Shown here one piece after another: positions 1 to 8,370 of a DNA stretch of 64,000 nucleotides (its first letter is position 1; each line of letters starts with the position of its first letter). The translations under genes and the position numbers were made by a program. Below the pieces are notes generated by a model, which did no database searches, had not been told where the DNA came from, and saw nothing but the letters and a program-made list of their open reading frames with translations. This stretch comes from JANNMJ01 sp031425525 (lineage in GTDB: Bacteria; Bacteroidota; Bacteroidia; Cytophagales; Hymenobacteraceae). The stretch spans positions 68,482-132,481 of the forward strand of contig JANPJM010000049.1 in NCBI GenBank assembly GCA_031425525.1, given 5' to 3'.

Positions 1-368
1 GCTTCGGCGTGGCGGCGCGTGAGGGCGCGGGCGCGCAGCAGCAACTCCCGGAAGGCAAAGGGTTTGGCGAGGTAGTCGTCGGCGCCCGCCCCGAACCCCG
101 TTTCTTTATCGGCTAGGCTGTCGAGGGCCGTCAGTAGCAGGATCGGCACGTCGGGCCGGGCGGCCCGGGCCGCCCGGCACAACTCGAAGCCGCTCACGTG
201 GGGCAGGTTCACGTCGAAAATCAGTAGGTCGTAGGCGGTGCCCGCGCGCAGCCGCTCCTGCGCGGCGCGGCCGTCGGGCGCGATATCGAGCGTAAAGCCT
301 TCGTGCGTCAGCCCCTTGGCGATGAACTGGGCAACGTCGGGCTCGTCTTCAACCAAAAGGACGTGCAT
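1..368 (-). CDS. Response regulator, receiver domain (partial)
   Basis: The gene starts at ATG 368 and runs off the left edge, so only about 122 N-terminal residues are visible. They form a complete CheY-like receiver: acidic pocket LVEDEPD near residues 5-11, phospho-acceptor Asp52 in LIFDVNLP, the conserved Thr at about 80 (ILLLTA) and Lys102 in YLAKPF. The sequence after it (RELLLRARALTRRH) matches the linker of OmpR/PhoB-type regulators, so a winged-helix DNA-binding domain probably follows outside the window. A cognate histidine kinase would be expected next to it but is not visible. It is transcribed divergently from the stress-type gene at 589. Confidence 0.9.
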   Translation of the reverse strand, partial: MHVLLVEDEPDVAQFIAKGLTHEGFTLDIAPDGRAAQERLRAGTAYDLLIFDVNLPHVSGFELCRAARAARPDVPILLLTALDSLADKETGFGAGADDYLAKPFAFRELLLRARALTRRHAE

Positions 369-505
369 CTGCTTTCGGAAGATGGTTTTATTTCTGACAA
401 AAGGGAATTGAGGGCGAATATCCGACCGAAGTTGGGGCACTGATCGATGGCACGATTTGGTTTTCCTTCACTTCGGCGGCAACCCCACCGCCCGCCGGGC
501 GTATG

Positions 506-558
506 AAGAGCCGCTTCCCGCCGGTAACGTTACCGGCTGCGGAAGCGGCTCTTTTCTT
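506..558 (+). terminator. Strong hairpin with T-rich tail in the leader of the 589 gene
   Basis: The 13-base arms AAGAGCCGCTTCC (506-518) and GGAAGCGGCTCTT (541-553) pair perfectly and enclose a second palindrome, CCGGTAACGTTACCGG (521-536). A T-rich stretch follows. The shape is that of an intrinsic terminator on the plus strand, yet both flanking genes start here (368 minus, 589 plus), so no upstream gene obviously needs it. It could be an attenuator or an mRNA-stability element in the leader of the downstream gene. Confidence 0.6.
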
Positions 559-588
559 TTCTTCATCATTTTCCCTCCCCTCCCCATT

Positions 589-1194
589 ATGAGCGGTTTT
601 GGCAACATGCCCCCCTACGGCGAAAACACGGGTTCTACCCCATCTTCCAGCGGCAACGACTCGTTCCGCGATTCTTCCACTTCGGATGCGGGCATGACGA
701 CCGCGATGTTCCGCGACCGCGCCTCCGCCGAGCGTGCGTACGACTCGCTGCACCAGCGCGGCTACACCAAAGACGACGTTAACCTGTTGATGTCGGACGA
801 GACCCGCAAAACCCATTTCGGCGATGGCACCGCCGATACCGACCTCGGCGATAAGGCGATGGAAGGTGCCGGTGTCGGTTCGGCCATCGGTGGCACGGTA
901 GGCGCCGTAATTGCGGCCATTGCCGCCATCGGTACGAGCGTAGCCCTGCCGGGCCTCGGCCTCGTGATTGCTGGCCCTTTGGCGGCTTCGCTGGTAGGTG
1001 CCGGTGCCGGTGGCCTCACGGGCGGCCTGGTAGGCGCGCTGGTGGGCTCGGGCATTCCCGAAGAACACGCCGCCGAGTATGAAAAAGGCATCAAGGAAGG
1101 CGGAATCGTGATGGGTGTGAAGCACCGCAACGATGACGACCGCAAATATTTTCAAGACGAATTCCGCCGCAACTCGGCGGAGCGCGTGTACTAG
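589..1194 (+). CDS. Stress-type glycine-zipper protein
   Basis: This 201-residue protein starts at ATG 589 (MSGFGNMPPYGENTG). The frame is open further upstream, but that part crosses a hairpin and lacks a convincing start. Residues about 35-80 (MTTAMFRDRASAERAYDSLHQRGYTKDDVNLLMSDETR, split by function) resemble the general-stress-protein 17M-like fold seen in Bacteroidota proteins annotated as general stress proteins. Residues about 85-165 are rich in Gly and Ala (GAGVGSAIGGTVGAVIAAIAAI, LVGAGAGGLTGGLVGALVGSG), a glycine-zipper region likely to insert into or pack against a membrane. The C-terminus (EEHAAEYEKGIKEGGIVMGV) is typical of the family. The exact function is unknown; a stress link is inferred from family naming. 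A clear terminator follows at 1286. Confidence 0.75.
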   Translation: MSGFGNMPPYGENTGSTPSSSGNDSFRDSSTSDAGMTTAMFRDRASAERAYDSLHQRGYTKDDVNLLMSDETRKTHFGDGTADTDLGDKAMEGAGVGSAIGGTVGAVIAAIAAIGTSVALPGLGLVIAGPLAASLVGAGAGGLTGGLVGALVGSGIPEEHAAEYEKGIKEGGIVMGVKHRNDDDRKYFQDEFRRNSAERVY

Positions 1195-1285
1195 CTGAAT
1201 TTTTATCGGATTGATGTGAGGTCAATTTGGAACATACCGCTCCGGCGCGTTTACTTTGACCCTTGAACAGATTAATCCGGGAAAG

Positions 1286-1314
1286 ACCTCGCTGCCTCAG
1301 CGAGGTTTTTTTTT
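1286..1314 (+). terminator. Rho-independent terminator
   Basis: ACCTCGCTG and CAGCGAGGT form a perfect 9-bp stem with a 3-base loop, followed by a run of T. It lies about 90 bases after the stress-type gene and ends its transcript. The rest of 1195-1498 shows no gene. Confidence 0.9.
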
Positions 1315-1498
1315 GCCCTTTTAGGTCGTTGGCCGCTTTTTTTTGGCCCCGTTTCGCCGTTTCGGCCCAACCTTCGCGCCCCGCACGGAGTTAGCTTCCC
1401 CGACGCAACTGCCCGCACCCAAGGGCACTCTTTTTGCGTTAGTGGCCTTAGCCGAGAGCCGGAGCCAATGCTCGCTCCGCCCCTTTTTTTTCTGCCTT

Positions 1499-3736
1499 AT
1501 GTCGTTCCGAACCGCCCGCCTGACGTCGCTTTTGTCGGTGTCGGCTATTGCCCTGGCCCTGGCCGGCTACACTACCCTGCACCGCGGCGAAGAAGCCCGG
1601 CAGAAGATGCCCGCCAGCGCCCGCGAGGAGTTGCTGCTCAAGACTGTCCTCGCGGGGCTGTCGAGCGCCCACTACGCGCCCGAACAACTCGACGATGCCT
1701 TCGCCGGCCGTGTCTACAATCTCTATCTGAAAGGCTTATACAAAAGCCACCGCTTCCTGCTGAAAAGCGATATGGCGCTGCTCGACAAGCAGAAAAATCA
1801 GATTGACGACCAAGTGAAGGCCGGTTCCGAGGAGTTTTACCAACTCGCGTCGCGGCTGTACACGGCCCGTGTGAAGGAAGTCCACGCGTACTGCGATGAA
1901 ATTCTGAAGCAGCCGTTCGACTTCACGAAGGAGGAAACCATCGAACTCGACGACGACAAAGTGGCCTACGCCGCTACGCCCGCCGAATCGCGCGAACATT
2001 GGCGTCGCTACCTGAAATATCAGGTAATGGCGCAGTACGCCGACTTAATCGCGGCGCAGGAGAAAGCCAAAAACCCCGTCGCGACGGCCAAAAAGGAAAA
2101 GAAAGAAGCTGCCGACCGAGCCTCGGAAAGCAACCTGACCGATACGCCCGACGCCGATATCGACGCCACCGAATCGGCGGATGTGCCGGCTTCGGAGGTG
2201 AAAAATAAATCGCTCGCGCAACTCGAAGCCGATGCCCGCACGAAAGTCGGCAAGCTCTACACCGACCTGTTCCGGCGGATGGGCCAGCAGAGCCAGAGCG
2301 ATATGTTTTCGCTGTACGTCAATTCGATTACGAACACCTACGACCCGCACACCGAGTACTTCCCGCCGAAAGACAAAGCCAATTTCGACATTCAGATGAC
2401 CGGCCGCCTCGAAGGCATCGGCGCCACGTTACAGGAGCGTGATGGCGAAATCAAAGTTGCGGAAATTGTGCCGGGCTCGCCGTCGTACCGGCAGGGCGAG
2501 TTGAAGAGCGGCGACATCATTTTGCGCGTCGCCCAAGGCAAAAACGAACCCGTGAGCATCGAAGGAATGCGGCTCGATGATGCCATTCTGCTCATTAGGG
2601 GCAAGAAAGGTACCGAGGTGCGCCTGACGGTGCGCAAGCCCGACGCGTCGCAGAAGGTCATTTCCATCATCCGCGATTTGGTCGTCATTCAGGATACCTA
2701 TGCGCAGTCGGCCATCGTGGAACAGGCCGATGGTAAGAAAATCGGCTACCTGCGGCTACCGTCGTTTTACGCCGATTTCAGCCGCTCCGGCGGGCGTAAC
2801 TCCGGCGAAGACGTGCGGAAAGAACTGGAGAAACTGACCAATGAAAAGGTCGATGGCGTCGTTCTCGACCTGCGCAACAACGGTGGCGGCTCGCTGTCGG
2901 ATGCCGTTGAAATGTCGGGTTTGTTCATTCCGCAAGGCCCCATCGTGCAGGTGCGTTCCAGCGCGGGCCGCACCGATGTCCTCAACGACCGCGATGGGCG
3001 CGTGCAATACGATGGCCCGCTCGTGGTGATGGTGAACTCGTATTCGGCGTCGGCGTCGGAGATTCTCGCCGCCGCGATGCAGGATTACAAGCGCGCCGCC
3101 ATCGTGGGGTCTACCACCACCTATGGCAAAGGCACGGTGCAGCGCATTTTCGACCTCGACGAAGCGCTGGGGTCTGATTTCAACGCCATCAAACCGATTG
3201 GGTCGCTGAAGCTGACCACGCAGAAATTCTACCGCATCAACGGTGGCGCTACGCAGTTGCGCGGTGTCACGTCCGATGTGGTGCTGCCCGATATGTACGC
3301 CTACCTCGATCAGGGCGAGAAGGAAACGGCGTACCCACTGAAATGGGACGAAATCCGCCCCGCCGATTATCAGCCGTGGAGCCGCCCCGTGTCGTCGACC
3401 AAACTGAAGGCGTCGAGTGAGGCCCGTATCGCCAAAAACGACGAATTCCGCACCATCGACGACATCGCCAAGCGCCTCAAACGCCAAGCCGACAACACCA
3501 TCCGCTCGCTCAAACTGACGGAGTACCAAAAGGAACAGGCGCTCGCGAAAGCCGACAACCAGCGCTACGAGGAAATCGAGAAGAAACTCCCCTCGCTCAC
3601 GCTCCGGCAACTGAAAATCGACCGCGATGCCATCGCCAAGGATTCCATCCAGCTCGCCCGCGCCGACAACTTCACCAAGCGCCTCAAGAAGGACGTGTAC
3701 TTGCAGGAGGCCGTCAATATCGTGCGCGACTTGTAA
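1499..3736 (+). CDS. prc: Tail-specific (carboxy-terminal processing) protease, S41
   Basis: This 745-residue protein starts at ATG 1499, which gives a proper signal peptide (MSFRTARLTSLLSVSAIALALAG); the open frame upstream to 1343 lacks a better start. It has an N-terminal Prc-type helical region (about 40-270), interrupted by a charged Lys/Glu/Ala-rich insert, a PDZ domain (about 285-385, LEGIGATLQERDGEI to VRLTVRKP), the S41 peptidase domain (about 390-590) and a C-terminal DUF3340-type helical part. The Ser/Lys dyad is visible: Ser in SYSASASEILAAAM (about 515) and Lys in TTYGKGTVQ (about 541). Family members cleave periplasmic or misfolded proteins from the C-terminus. It appears monocistronic, with a terminator at 3796. 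Confidence 0.93.
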   Translation: MSFRTARLTSLLSVSAIALALAGYTTLHRGEEARQKMPASAREELLLKTVLAGLSSAHYAPEQLDDAFAGRVYNLYLKGLYKSHRFLLKSDMALLDKQKNQIDDQVKAGSEEFYQLASRLYTARVKEVHAYCDEILKQPFDFTKEETIELDDDKVAYAATPAESREHWRRYLKYQVMAQYADLIAAQEKAKNPVATAKKEKKEAADRASESNLTDTPDADIDATESADVPASEVKNKSLAQLEADARTKVGKLYTDLFRRMGQQSQSDMFSLYVNSITNTYDPHTEYFPPKDKANFDIQMTGRLEGIGATLQERDGEIKVAEIVPGSPSYRQGELKSGDIILRVAQGKNEPVSIEGMRLDDAILLIRGKKGTEVRLTVRKPDASQKVISIIRDLVVIQDTYAQSAIVEQADGKKIGYLRLPSFYADFSRSGGRNSGEDVRKELEKLTNEKVDGVVLDLRNNGGGSLSDAVEMSGLFIPQGPIVQVRSSAGRTDVLNDRDGRVQYDGPLVVMVNSYSASASEILAAAMQDYKRAAIVGSTTTYGKGTVQRIFDLDEALGSDFNAIKPIGSLKLTTQKFYRINGGATQLRGVTSDVVLPDMYAYLDQGEKETAYPLKWDEIRPADYQPWSRPVSSTKLKASSEARIAKNDEFRTIDDIAKRLKRQADNTIRSLKLTEYQKEQALAKADNQRYEEIEKKLPSLTLRQLKIDRDAIAKDSIQLARADNFTKRLKKDVYLQEAVNIVRDL

Positions 3737-3795
3737 GATCGGTGATTTTTTAGGTTTTTAAGGATTATGTGATTCTGGAGAGTGATTTTGAACGA

Positions 3796-3828
3796 GCCCC
3801 GGCGCCAAGTAGGCGCCGGGGCTTTTTT
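3796..3828 (+). terminator. Rho-independent terminator after prc
   Basis: GCCCCGGCGCC and GGCGCCGGGGC pair perfectly across a 5-base loop (AAGTA) and are followed by six T. It ends the protease transcript. Confidence 0.93.
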
Positions 3829-3888
3829 GCTGGATGGCTGATTATGGCGCGGTCAAAGCCCACCGTTCTACGTCGCCGCCCTATGTCG

Positions 3889-4051
3889 TCGGCACCGTCT
3901 CGATGCCGGTTTAGCGCAGCCCGCCGGCACCGGGACGGTGCCGGATACGCCGCTCCACTGTCCTACGTCGCCGGCACCGTCTCGGTGCCGGTTTTTTGCG
4001 GCTGATAAACACCCCATCTACCTACGCTCACCGGCACCGGGACGGTGCCGG
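3889..4051. repeat. Cluster of four palindromic repeats in alternating orientation
   Basis: Four 21-bp hairpins sit at about 3889-3909, 3924-3944, 3971-3991 and 4031-4051. Two read CCGGCACCG-TCT-CGGTGCCGG-like and two the opposite strand form with GGGA at the centre. A degenerate fifth (ACGGCACCGAGATGG) lies near 4066. Each is preceded by CCTACG-type bases. No gene is seen in 3737-4239; this array fills most of that gap. It looks like a REP-type intergenic repeat rather than a terminator, because only one copy has a T-run. Confidence 0.75.
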
Positions 4052-4239
4052 ATACATGCAAACCTACGGCACCGAGATGGCGCAGATGTAGGCTAAATGC
4101 AGGCTTTTATCTGCGCGCAATCAGGACAGAAATTTAATTCATAATCAACTGATAGTCAGTGTTAAATGAGTCGATATGAAACCCAGAAAATCCCCCAATT
4201 TCGGCACCTAAAACCGCCCCAAACGGTTATGCTCCCAAT

Positions 4240-5349
4240 ATGAACCAAGCAAAAGAAGCCCGCATTATTCCCCTCTTCGGTGCCCTTTCCGAGGCCGTGC
4301 CAACGGCTGGGAATCAGACCGAAAACCCTCTTGATTCGGAGACTTGGCGGAAGTCTATTCCGGCGCAGGTTTTCCTGAATTATTTCCACGCCATTGCCTA
4401 TCACATCGGGCAAAGTGCCGATGACGCTACGCCGCTCCGGCAACTCCCGTTTTTCCGGGAGGCGCCCGCCGCGTCGCTCACCGACGAGGAGTGCGCCGAT
4501 GTGGTGCGTCTGCTGCACACCGGTTGGAGTACCGAGTACGCCCTGCGCGCTACCGCCGAGTTGGGCGATGAGAACTACTTGCGCAACGCGCTACACTGGA
4601 CGTTTCCACAGGCGTACTACGCTATTTTTGGCGTGTTGGAAGCCGCGTTGCACACGCGCGGCATCAAGTCGCGCAATGCTGCCGTGGTGGCGCGTGAGGT
4701 AGGGCGGCTGGTGGTGCGCGGCGCTTACCCGCGTACCGTGGGCTACTACGCCGCCGGACATTACTCCGATTTTTCGGTGCAGCGGTTGCCATTGGCGGCT
4801 TACAAGCCCGGCCTCGGTTTGGCGGGGAAAGACATTGAGGCCCAGGCTCAGATCGGGCAGTTTTTGCGCACTACGCGCCGCCTGAAAGCTGCCGCTGTGC
4901 GGCAGCAGGTGCAGGCCAACCCCAATACGGCCATCCGCAGTGCCCGCACCGGCCAGCCGCTGGATAAGTGGAAGCCGCTGCACTGGCAGCAGATTACGTG
5001 GCGCCTCGGCTACACGACCATTTTCGATTTGTTGGGGCGGCTGCGCATCTCGGCCACCAGTCGCGAGATTGAGCGTTATGTGGAAGCGGAAATCGACTAC
5101 AAACACTTCCACGAATCGCTGCTGACTATCGTGCGCTACCTCAATGGGTTGCACGAAACGTACGTGGCGCAAGCGCTGGGCTTGCAGAAGTACCGCGAGG
5201 TAATCGCGACGTTACCGCTGCACCTGCGGGAGTCGTTCCCCGCCGAGCGGCTGCGCACGGTAGTGGAGCCGACGCTGGCGCCCGCCGTGCCGCTGATGCG
5301 CATCAACACTGATGCCGACACCCCATCAGCGTTGCCGATGGCGGCATAG
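4240..5349 (+). CDS. Protein of unknown function, 369 residues
   Basis: It starts at ATG 4240 (MNQAKEARIIPLFGAL) and encodes a soluble, mostly helical protein with no signal peptide or long hydrophobic segment. I do not recognise a family. Visible features include an aromatic-rich middle (HWTFPQAYYAIFGVLEAALH, RGAYPRTVGYYAAGHYSDFS, about 120-185) and a basic helical part (FLRTTRRLKAAAVRQQVQ, about 205-225). The length, clean start and terminator behind it argue that it is real. It lies alone between the repeat cluster and a GWxTD gene, so context gives no hint of its job. A role in handling nucleic acid or another protein cannot be argued from what is visible. Confidence 0.7.
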   Translation: MNQAKEARIIPLFGALSEAVPTAGNQTENPLDSETWRKSIPAQVFLNYFHAIAYHIGQSADDATPLRQLPFFREAPAASLTDEECADVVRLLHTGWSTEYALRATAELGDENYLRNALHWTFPQAYYAIFGVLEAALHTRGIKSRNAAVVAREVGRLVVRGAYPRTVGYYAAGHYSDFSVQRLPLAAYKPGLGLAGKDIEAQAQIGQFLRTTRRLKAAAVRQQVQANPNTAIRSARTGQPLDKWKPLHWQQITWRLGYTTIFDLLGRLRISATSREIERYVEAEIDYKHFHESLLTIVRYLNGLHETYVAQALGLQKYREVIATLPLHLRESFPAERLRTVVEPTLAPAVPLMRINTDADTPSALPMAA

Positions 5350-5351
5350 AA

Positions 5352-5431
5352 GGAGCGCGGGCCTCCGGCCCGTTTGCCGCACCACCTTTTCTGTTGTGAG
5401 CGTAAGCAAGCGGGCCGGAGGCCCGCGCTCC
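5352..5431. repeat. Large inverted repeat with nested palindromes
   Basis: Perfect 21-base arms beginning GGAGCGCGGGCCTCCGG (5352-5372) and ending GGCCCGCGCTCC (5411-5431) flank a 38-base centre. Each arm contains its own palindrome (GGGCCTCCGGCCC). The architecture matches the elements at 8187 and 9808, whose arms begin TGTAGTGCGGAC. Confidence 0.8.
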
Positions 5432-5473
5432 AAAAGCCCCGCGCCGACCAACGTTGGCGCGGGGCTTTTTTTT
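5432..5473 (+). terminator. Rho-independent terminator
   Basis: AAAAGCCCCGCGCC pairs with GGCGCGGGGCTTTT around a CCAACGTTGG core and is followed by eight T. It ends the transcript of the 4240 gene, 24 bases before the next start. Confidence 0.9.
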
Positions 5474-5497
5474 GATTTGTCGTATCTTTTCGGGCTG

Positions 5498-7033
5498 ATG
5501 AAACGCCCTCTCTCTTTTCTCGGCTCTTTTCTCGGCGGTGCGGCCCTGCTGCTGCTCGCAGCGCGCCCGGCGGTAGCAGCTTCCGGGCCGCTAGTTTTCA
5601 CAGTAGAAGTGAACCGGCTGCGCGTGAGCGATACGCAAACGCTGGTCGAGTACTACGTGACCATCGATGGCGCTTCCGTGCGCTACGCGCGCACGGCGGC
5701 CGGTTTCGAGGCGCGCGTGGCGCTCACGGTCACGTCGGCCGACTCGCTGGGCGGAATTCGCGTGGCGAAGAAATTTTTGCTTCGCTCGCCGACGCTGCCC
5801 GATACACTCACGGCGCCGCGCCTCCCGTTTCGGTTGCACGAGCGTCTGGGCCTCAGCAACGGCCCGCACACGCTCGCCTGGACGGCCCGCGATGAGGTGC
5901 GCGGCCCCGGCGCCGACGAGATTCGTCTCGAAATGCCGCTCGTTACCACGGGTTATCCGGCGCGCAACGGGCCGCAGGTAGCCGATATTCAGTTGCTCGA
6001 ATCGTTTCAGAAAACCACTAAACCCGACGTTTTTACGAAGGGCGATTACGCGCTGGAAGGTCGTGTCACCGATTTTTATCCGCAGGAAGTCGAGACGCTG
6101 AAATTCTACACCGAAGTGTACCACGGCGATGCGTTGGTGGGCGCCGGCAAGCCGCTGAACCTGCGGTACCGGTTTCGGATGCTCGACGGCCATTCGCCCA
6201 TCACCGTCGGCGAGCGGCGGTTGCAGCAACCGGCCACCGCCACCAACGTGCTGCTGTTGCAGGTGCCGCTGGGGGCGGTGCCGTCGGGCAACTGCGAGAT
6301 TTTGGTCGAAGTATTGGGCCGCCACGATGCCGTTGTGGCCAGTGCCAGCCGCCAGTTTCAGCGCTCGAACCCCGGAATGCCGGTGCCGGGCGCCATTTCG
6401 GATGAGCTGACCGCCCGCGCCACGGCTACGGGCGCCGGCGAGCTGGAGGGCACCTTCGTGGCCGACCTCGATACCGCGAAACTCTCGCACTACCTGCTGA
6501 GCTTGCGGCCGGTAGCTACGGTGGTGGAAGCGTCGTTCATTTTGTCGCTGGCGCGCTCGGGCACGGCGGTGCAGAAGCGCGCGTACCTCTACCACTTTTG
6601 GCGCAAGCAGAGCCCCACCGAAGCCCCCGAACGCTGGGCCGACTACAAGAGCCGCATCGAGTACGTAGACGGCAAATTCGCCAACAAAACGTTTCGTGCC
6701 TACGAGACCGATTTGGGGCGCGTGTACCTGCAATATGGCCCGCCCGACCAGGTGTTCACCGAGCGCAACGACCCGCAGCGCGCTACGGCCAACTCCGACG
6801 GGCGGCCATATCAAATCTGGAAATACTACCAACTCCGCAACTTGGCCACGTCCACCAACCAGAGCAACCGAATGTTCGTGTTTTTCCAGCGCAACCTCGG
6901 CGATCCGTCGCCGCGCCTCATTCACTCCGACGCCAAAGGCGAAGCGGCCGACCCAAATTGGCGGGCCGTCATCGGCGATAAATTTTCTGGCCGCTCCCGC
7001 TTCGACCGCAATACCGGGGGGCAGGGGCAGTAA
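5498..7033 (+). CDS. GWxTD domain-containing protein, exported
   Basis: This 511-residue protein starts at ATG 5498 with a signal peptide (MKRPLSFLGSFLGGAALLLLAARPAVAA). A TATCTTTT box lies seven bases upstream, close to the Bacteroidota -7 consensus. Residues about 30-330 form beta-rich, Ig-like segments. The C-terminal part (about 385-490) carries the GWxTD-family core, here read as YETDLGRVYLQYGPPDQV, followed by YQIWKYYQ and FVFFQRNLGDPSPRLIHSD. The eponymous GW is replaced by AY, a common variation. GWxTD proteins are widespread in Bacteroidota and Acidobacteria; their molecular role is not established. It is followed 40 bases later by an acyltransferase gene, so the two may be co-transcribed. 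Confidence 0.85.
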   Translation: MKRPLSFLGSFLGGAALLLLAARPAVAASGPLVFTVEVNRLRVSDTQTLVEYYVTIDGASVRYARTAAGFEARVALTVTSADSLGGIRVAKKFLLRSPTLPDTLTAPRLPFRLHERLGLSNGPHTLAWTARDEVRGPGADEIRLEMPLVTTGYPARNGPQVADIQLLESFQKTTKPDVFTKGDYALEGRVTDFYPQEVETLKFYTEVYHGDALVGAGKPLNLRYRFRMLDGHSPITVGERRLQQPATATNVLLLQVPLGAVPSGNCEILVEVLGRHDAVVASASRQFQRSNPGMPVPGAISDELTARATATGAGELEGTFVADLDTAKLSHYLLSLRPVATVVEASFILSLARSGTAVQKRAYLYHFWRKQSPTEAPERWADYKSRIEYVDGKFANKTFRAYETDLGRVYLQYGPPDQVFTERNDPQRATANSDGRPYQIWKYYQLRNLATSTNQSNRMFVFFQRNLGDPSPRLIHSDAKGEAADPNWRAVIGDKFSGRSRFDRNTGGQGQ

Positions 7034-7072
7034 AACGCCCAATGCCGTGTAGTCAGCCGACCTTTGCCGCCG

Positions 7073-8062
7073 ATGACCGATTCTGCTGTTTCCCCTACTT
7101 CTGCTGCCTCCCCTGCCGGTGCGCCGGGCACACTGCCACGGGTGCCGGTACCGGCCGCGCTCCGGCGCCACCCCGGCTGGTGGGCGTTGTGGCTGCTTTC
7201 GCACGTGCCGTTTGGCGCATTGTACGTGCTGGCCGACGGCGTGGCGTGGCTGCTGCGCGTCGTAATCGGCTACCGCCGCGCCGTGGTGCGCGAGAATCTG
7301 CGGAAATCCTTTCCCGAAAAATCCACCGCCGAGCTTCAGCAAATCGAGCGCGATTTCTACCGCAATCTCGCCGATATTCTGTTTGAATCGGTCAAGCTGC
7401 TCACCATCACCCCCGCCGAGCTTGATCGGCGGGTGCAGCTCGATGGCGGCGACGTATTACAGCGCTTCATCGCCAACGGGCAAGGCGTGCTGACCCTCGG
7501 TTCGCACGTGGTGAACTGGGAGTGGGTGATGCCGAGTGGCTCCGTGAAACTTGCGCCCACGCGGCTCGATGGCGTGTACCGGCCGCTCGGCGGGGCTTTC
7601 GGCGAGGCGATGGCGACGTATATGCGTACCCGCCTCGGCGGCCGACTGGTGCGCATGCAGGACGTAGGCCGCGATGTGGTGCGCCAGCGCGGCTTCCCGC
7701 GTGCCCTTTCGATGATTGCCGACCAGACGCCCGCCGGCGGCGAAATCCAGTTCTACACCCGCTTCCTGAATCAAGATACGCCGTTTTTCGTCGGCCCCGA
7801 CAAGCTCGCGGCGTCGTTTCAGATGCCGGTCTTTTTCCTCGGCCAGACCCGCGTGCGGCGCGGCTACTACCGCTACACGCTGCACCTGCACTACGACGGC
7901 GCCACTCCGCTACCCAACCCGCCCAAACACCCCACCGACGACCCCGCCCTGCACCCCATCGTGGCGGCATACGCCAAATTTCTGGAGGTAGAGATTCAGC
8001 GGGCGCCGGCGGGCTACTTATGGTCGCACAAGCGGTGGAAGAACGCGCGGCCGGGTAGGTGA
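7073..8062 (+). CDS. Lysophospholipid/lipid A acyltransferase (LpxL/HtrB family)
   Basis: The protein has 329 residues from ATG 7073, which sits six bases after a GACCTTTG promoter-like box. The family core is visible: an N-terminal amphipathic/membrane helix (WWALWLLSHVPFGALYVLADGVAWLL), YRRAVVRENLRKSFP and FYRNLADILFESVKLL, then the catalytic HxxxxE-type motif LTLGSHVVNWEW, and ARG-type positions in DGVYRPL and MIADQTP. Members transfer acyl chains to lipid A precursors or related lipids at the inner membrane. The C-terminal PAGYLWSHKRWKN is diagnostic. Whether the acceptor here is lipid A, an aminolipid or another lipid cannot be told from the sequence. Confidence 0.88.
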   Translation: MTDSAVSPTSAASPAGAPGTLPRVPVPAALRRHPGWWALWLLSHVPFGALYVLADGVAWLLRVVIGYRRAVVRENLRKSFPEKSTAELQQIERDFYRNLADILFESVKLLTITPAELDRRVQLDGGDVLQRFIANGQGVLTLGSHVVNWEWVMPSGSVKLAPTRLDGVYRPLGGAFGEAMATYMRTRLGGRLVRMQDVGRDVVRQRGFPRALSMIADQTPAGGEIQFYTRFLNQDTPFFVGPDKLAASFQMPVFFLGQTRVRRGYYRYTLHLHYDGATPLPNPPKHPTDDPALHPIVAAYAKFLEVEIQRAPAGYLWSHKRWKNARPGR

Positions 8063-8186
8063 GGTGGTGCTGAACGCCTCACTGAAAAAGAGTTTGTCCT
8101 TGCGCGGAGGAGGCTTAGAGTTTACCCTTCATCTGTCGTCCGCGAAGTCGAAGAGACGTGGCAGTCCGGTGCTGGTTGCCGTGCCT

Positions 8187-8268
8187 TGTAGTGCGGACTT
8201 CAGTCCGCAGTTTGACAAAATGAGCAGTTCAAATAGCCGGTAAACTGCGGACTAAAGTCCGCGCTACA
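8187..8268. repeat. Nested-palindrome repeat, copy 1
   Basis: The arms TGTAGTGCGGACTTCAGTCC (from 8187) and its near-perfect complement ending GTCCGCGCTACA (8268) flank a short centre; each arm is itself palindromic (GCGGACTTCAGTCCGC). A second copy is at 9808-9880. The intergenic stretch 8063-8370 holds no gene; this element is its only recognisable content. Confidence 0.85.
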
Positions 8269-8370
8269 ACCTCCGAGCAAACGAGGATTGCTTCGTTCCT
8301 TCGACAAGCGCTGGGTAAACTCCCAGGCTCCTCGCAATGAAGAGCTTTCGTGTACCTCACGAAAGTGAAA

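Noticed and set aside
5591..7342. A 583-residue open frame on the minus strand
   Set aside because: It lies antisense to the GWxTD gene and into the acyltransferase; its composition is that of a shadow frame.
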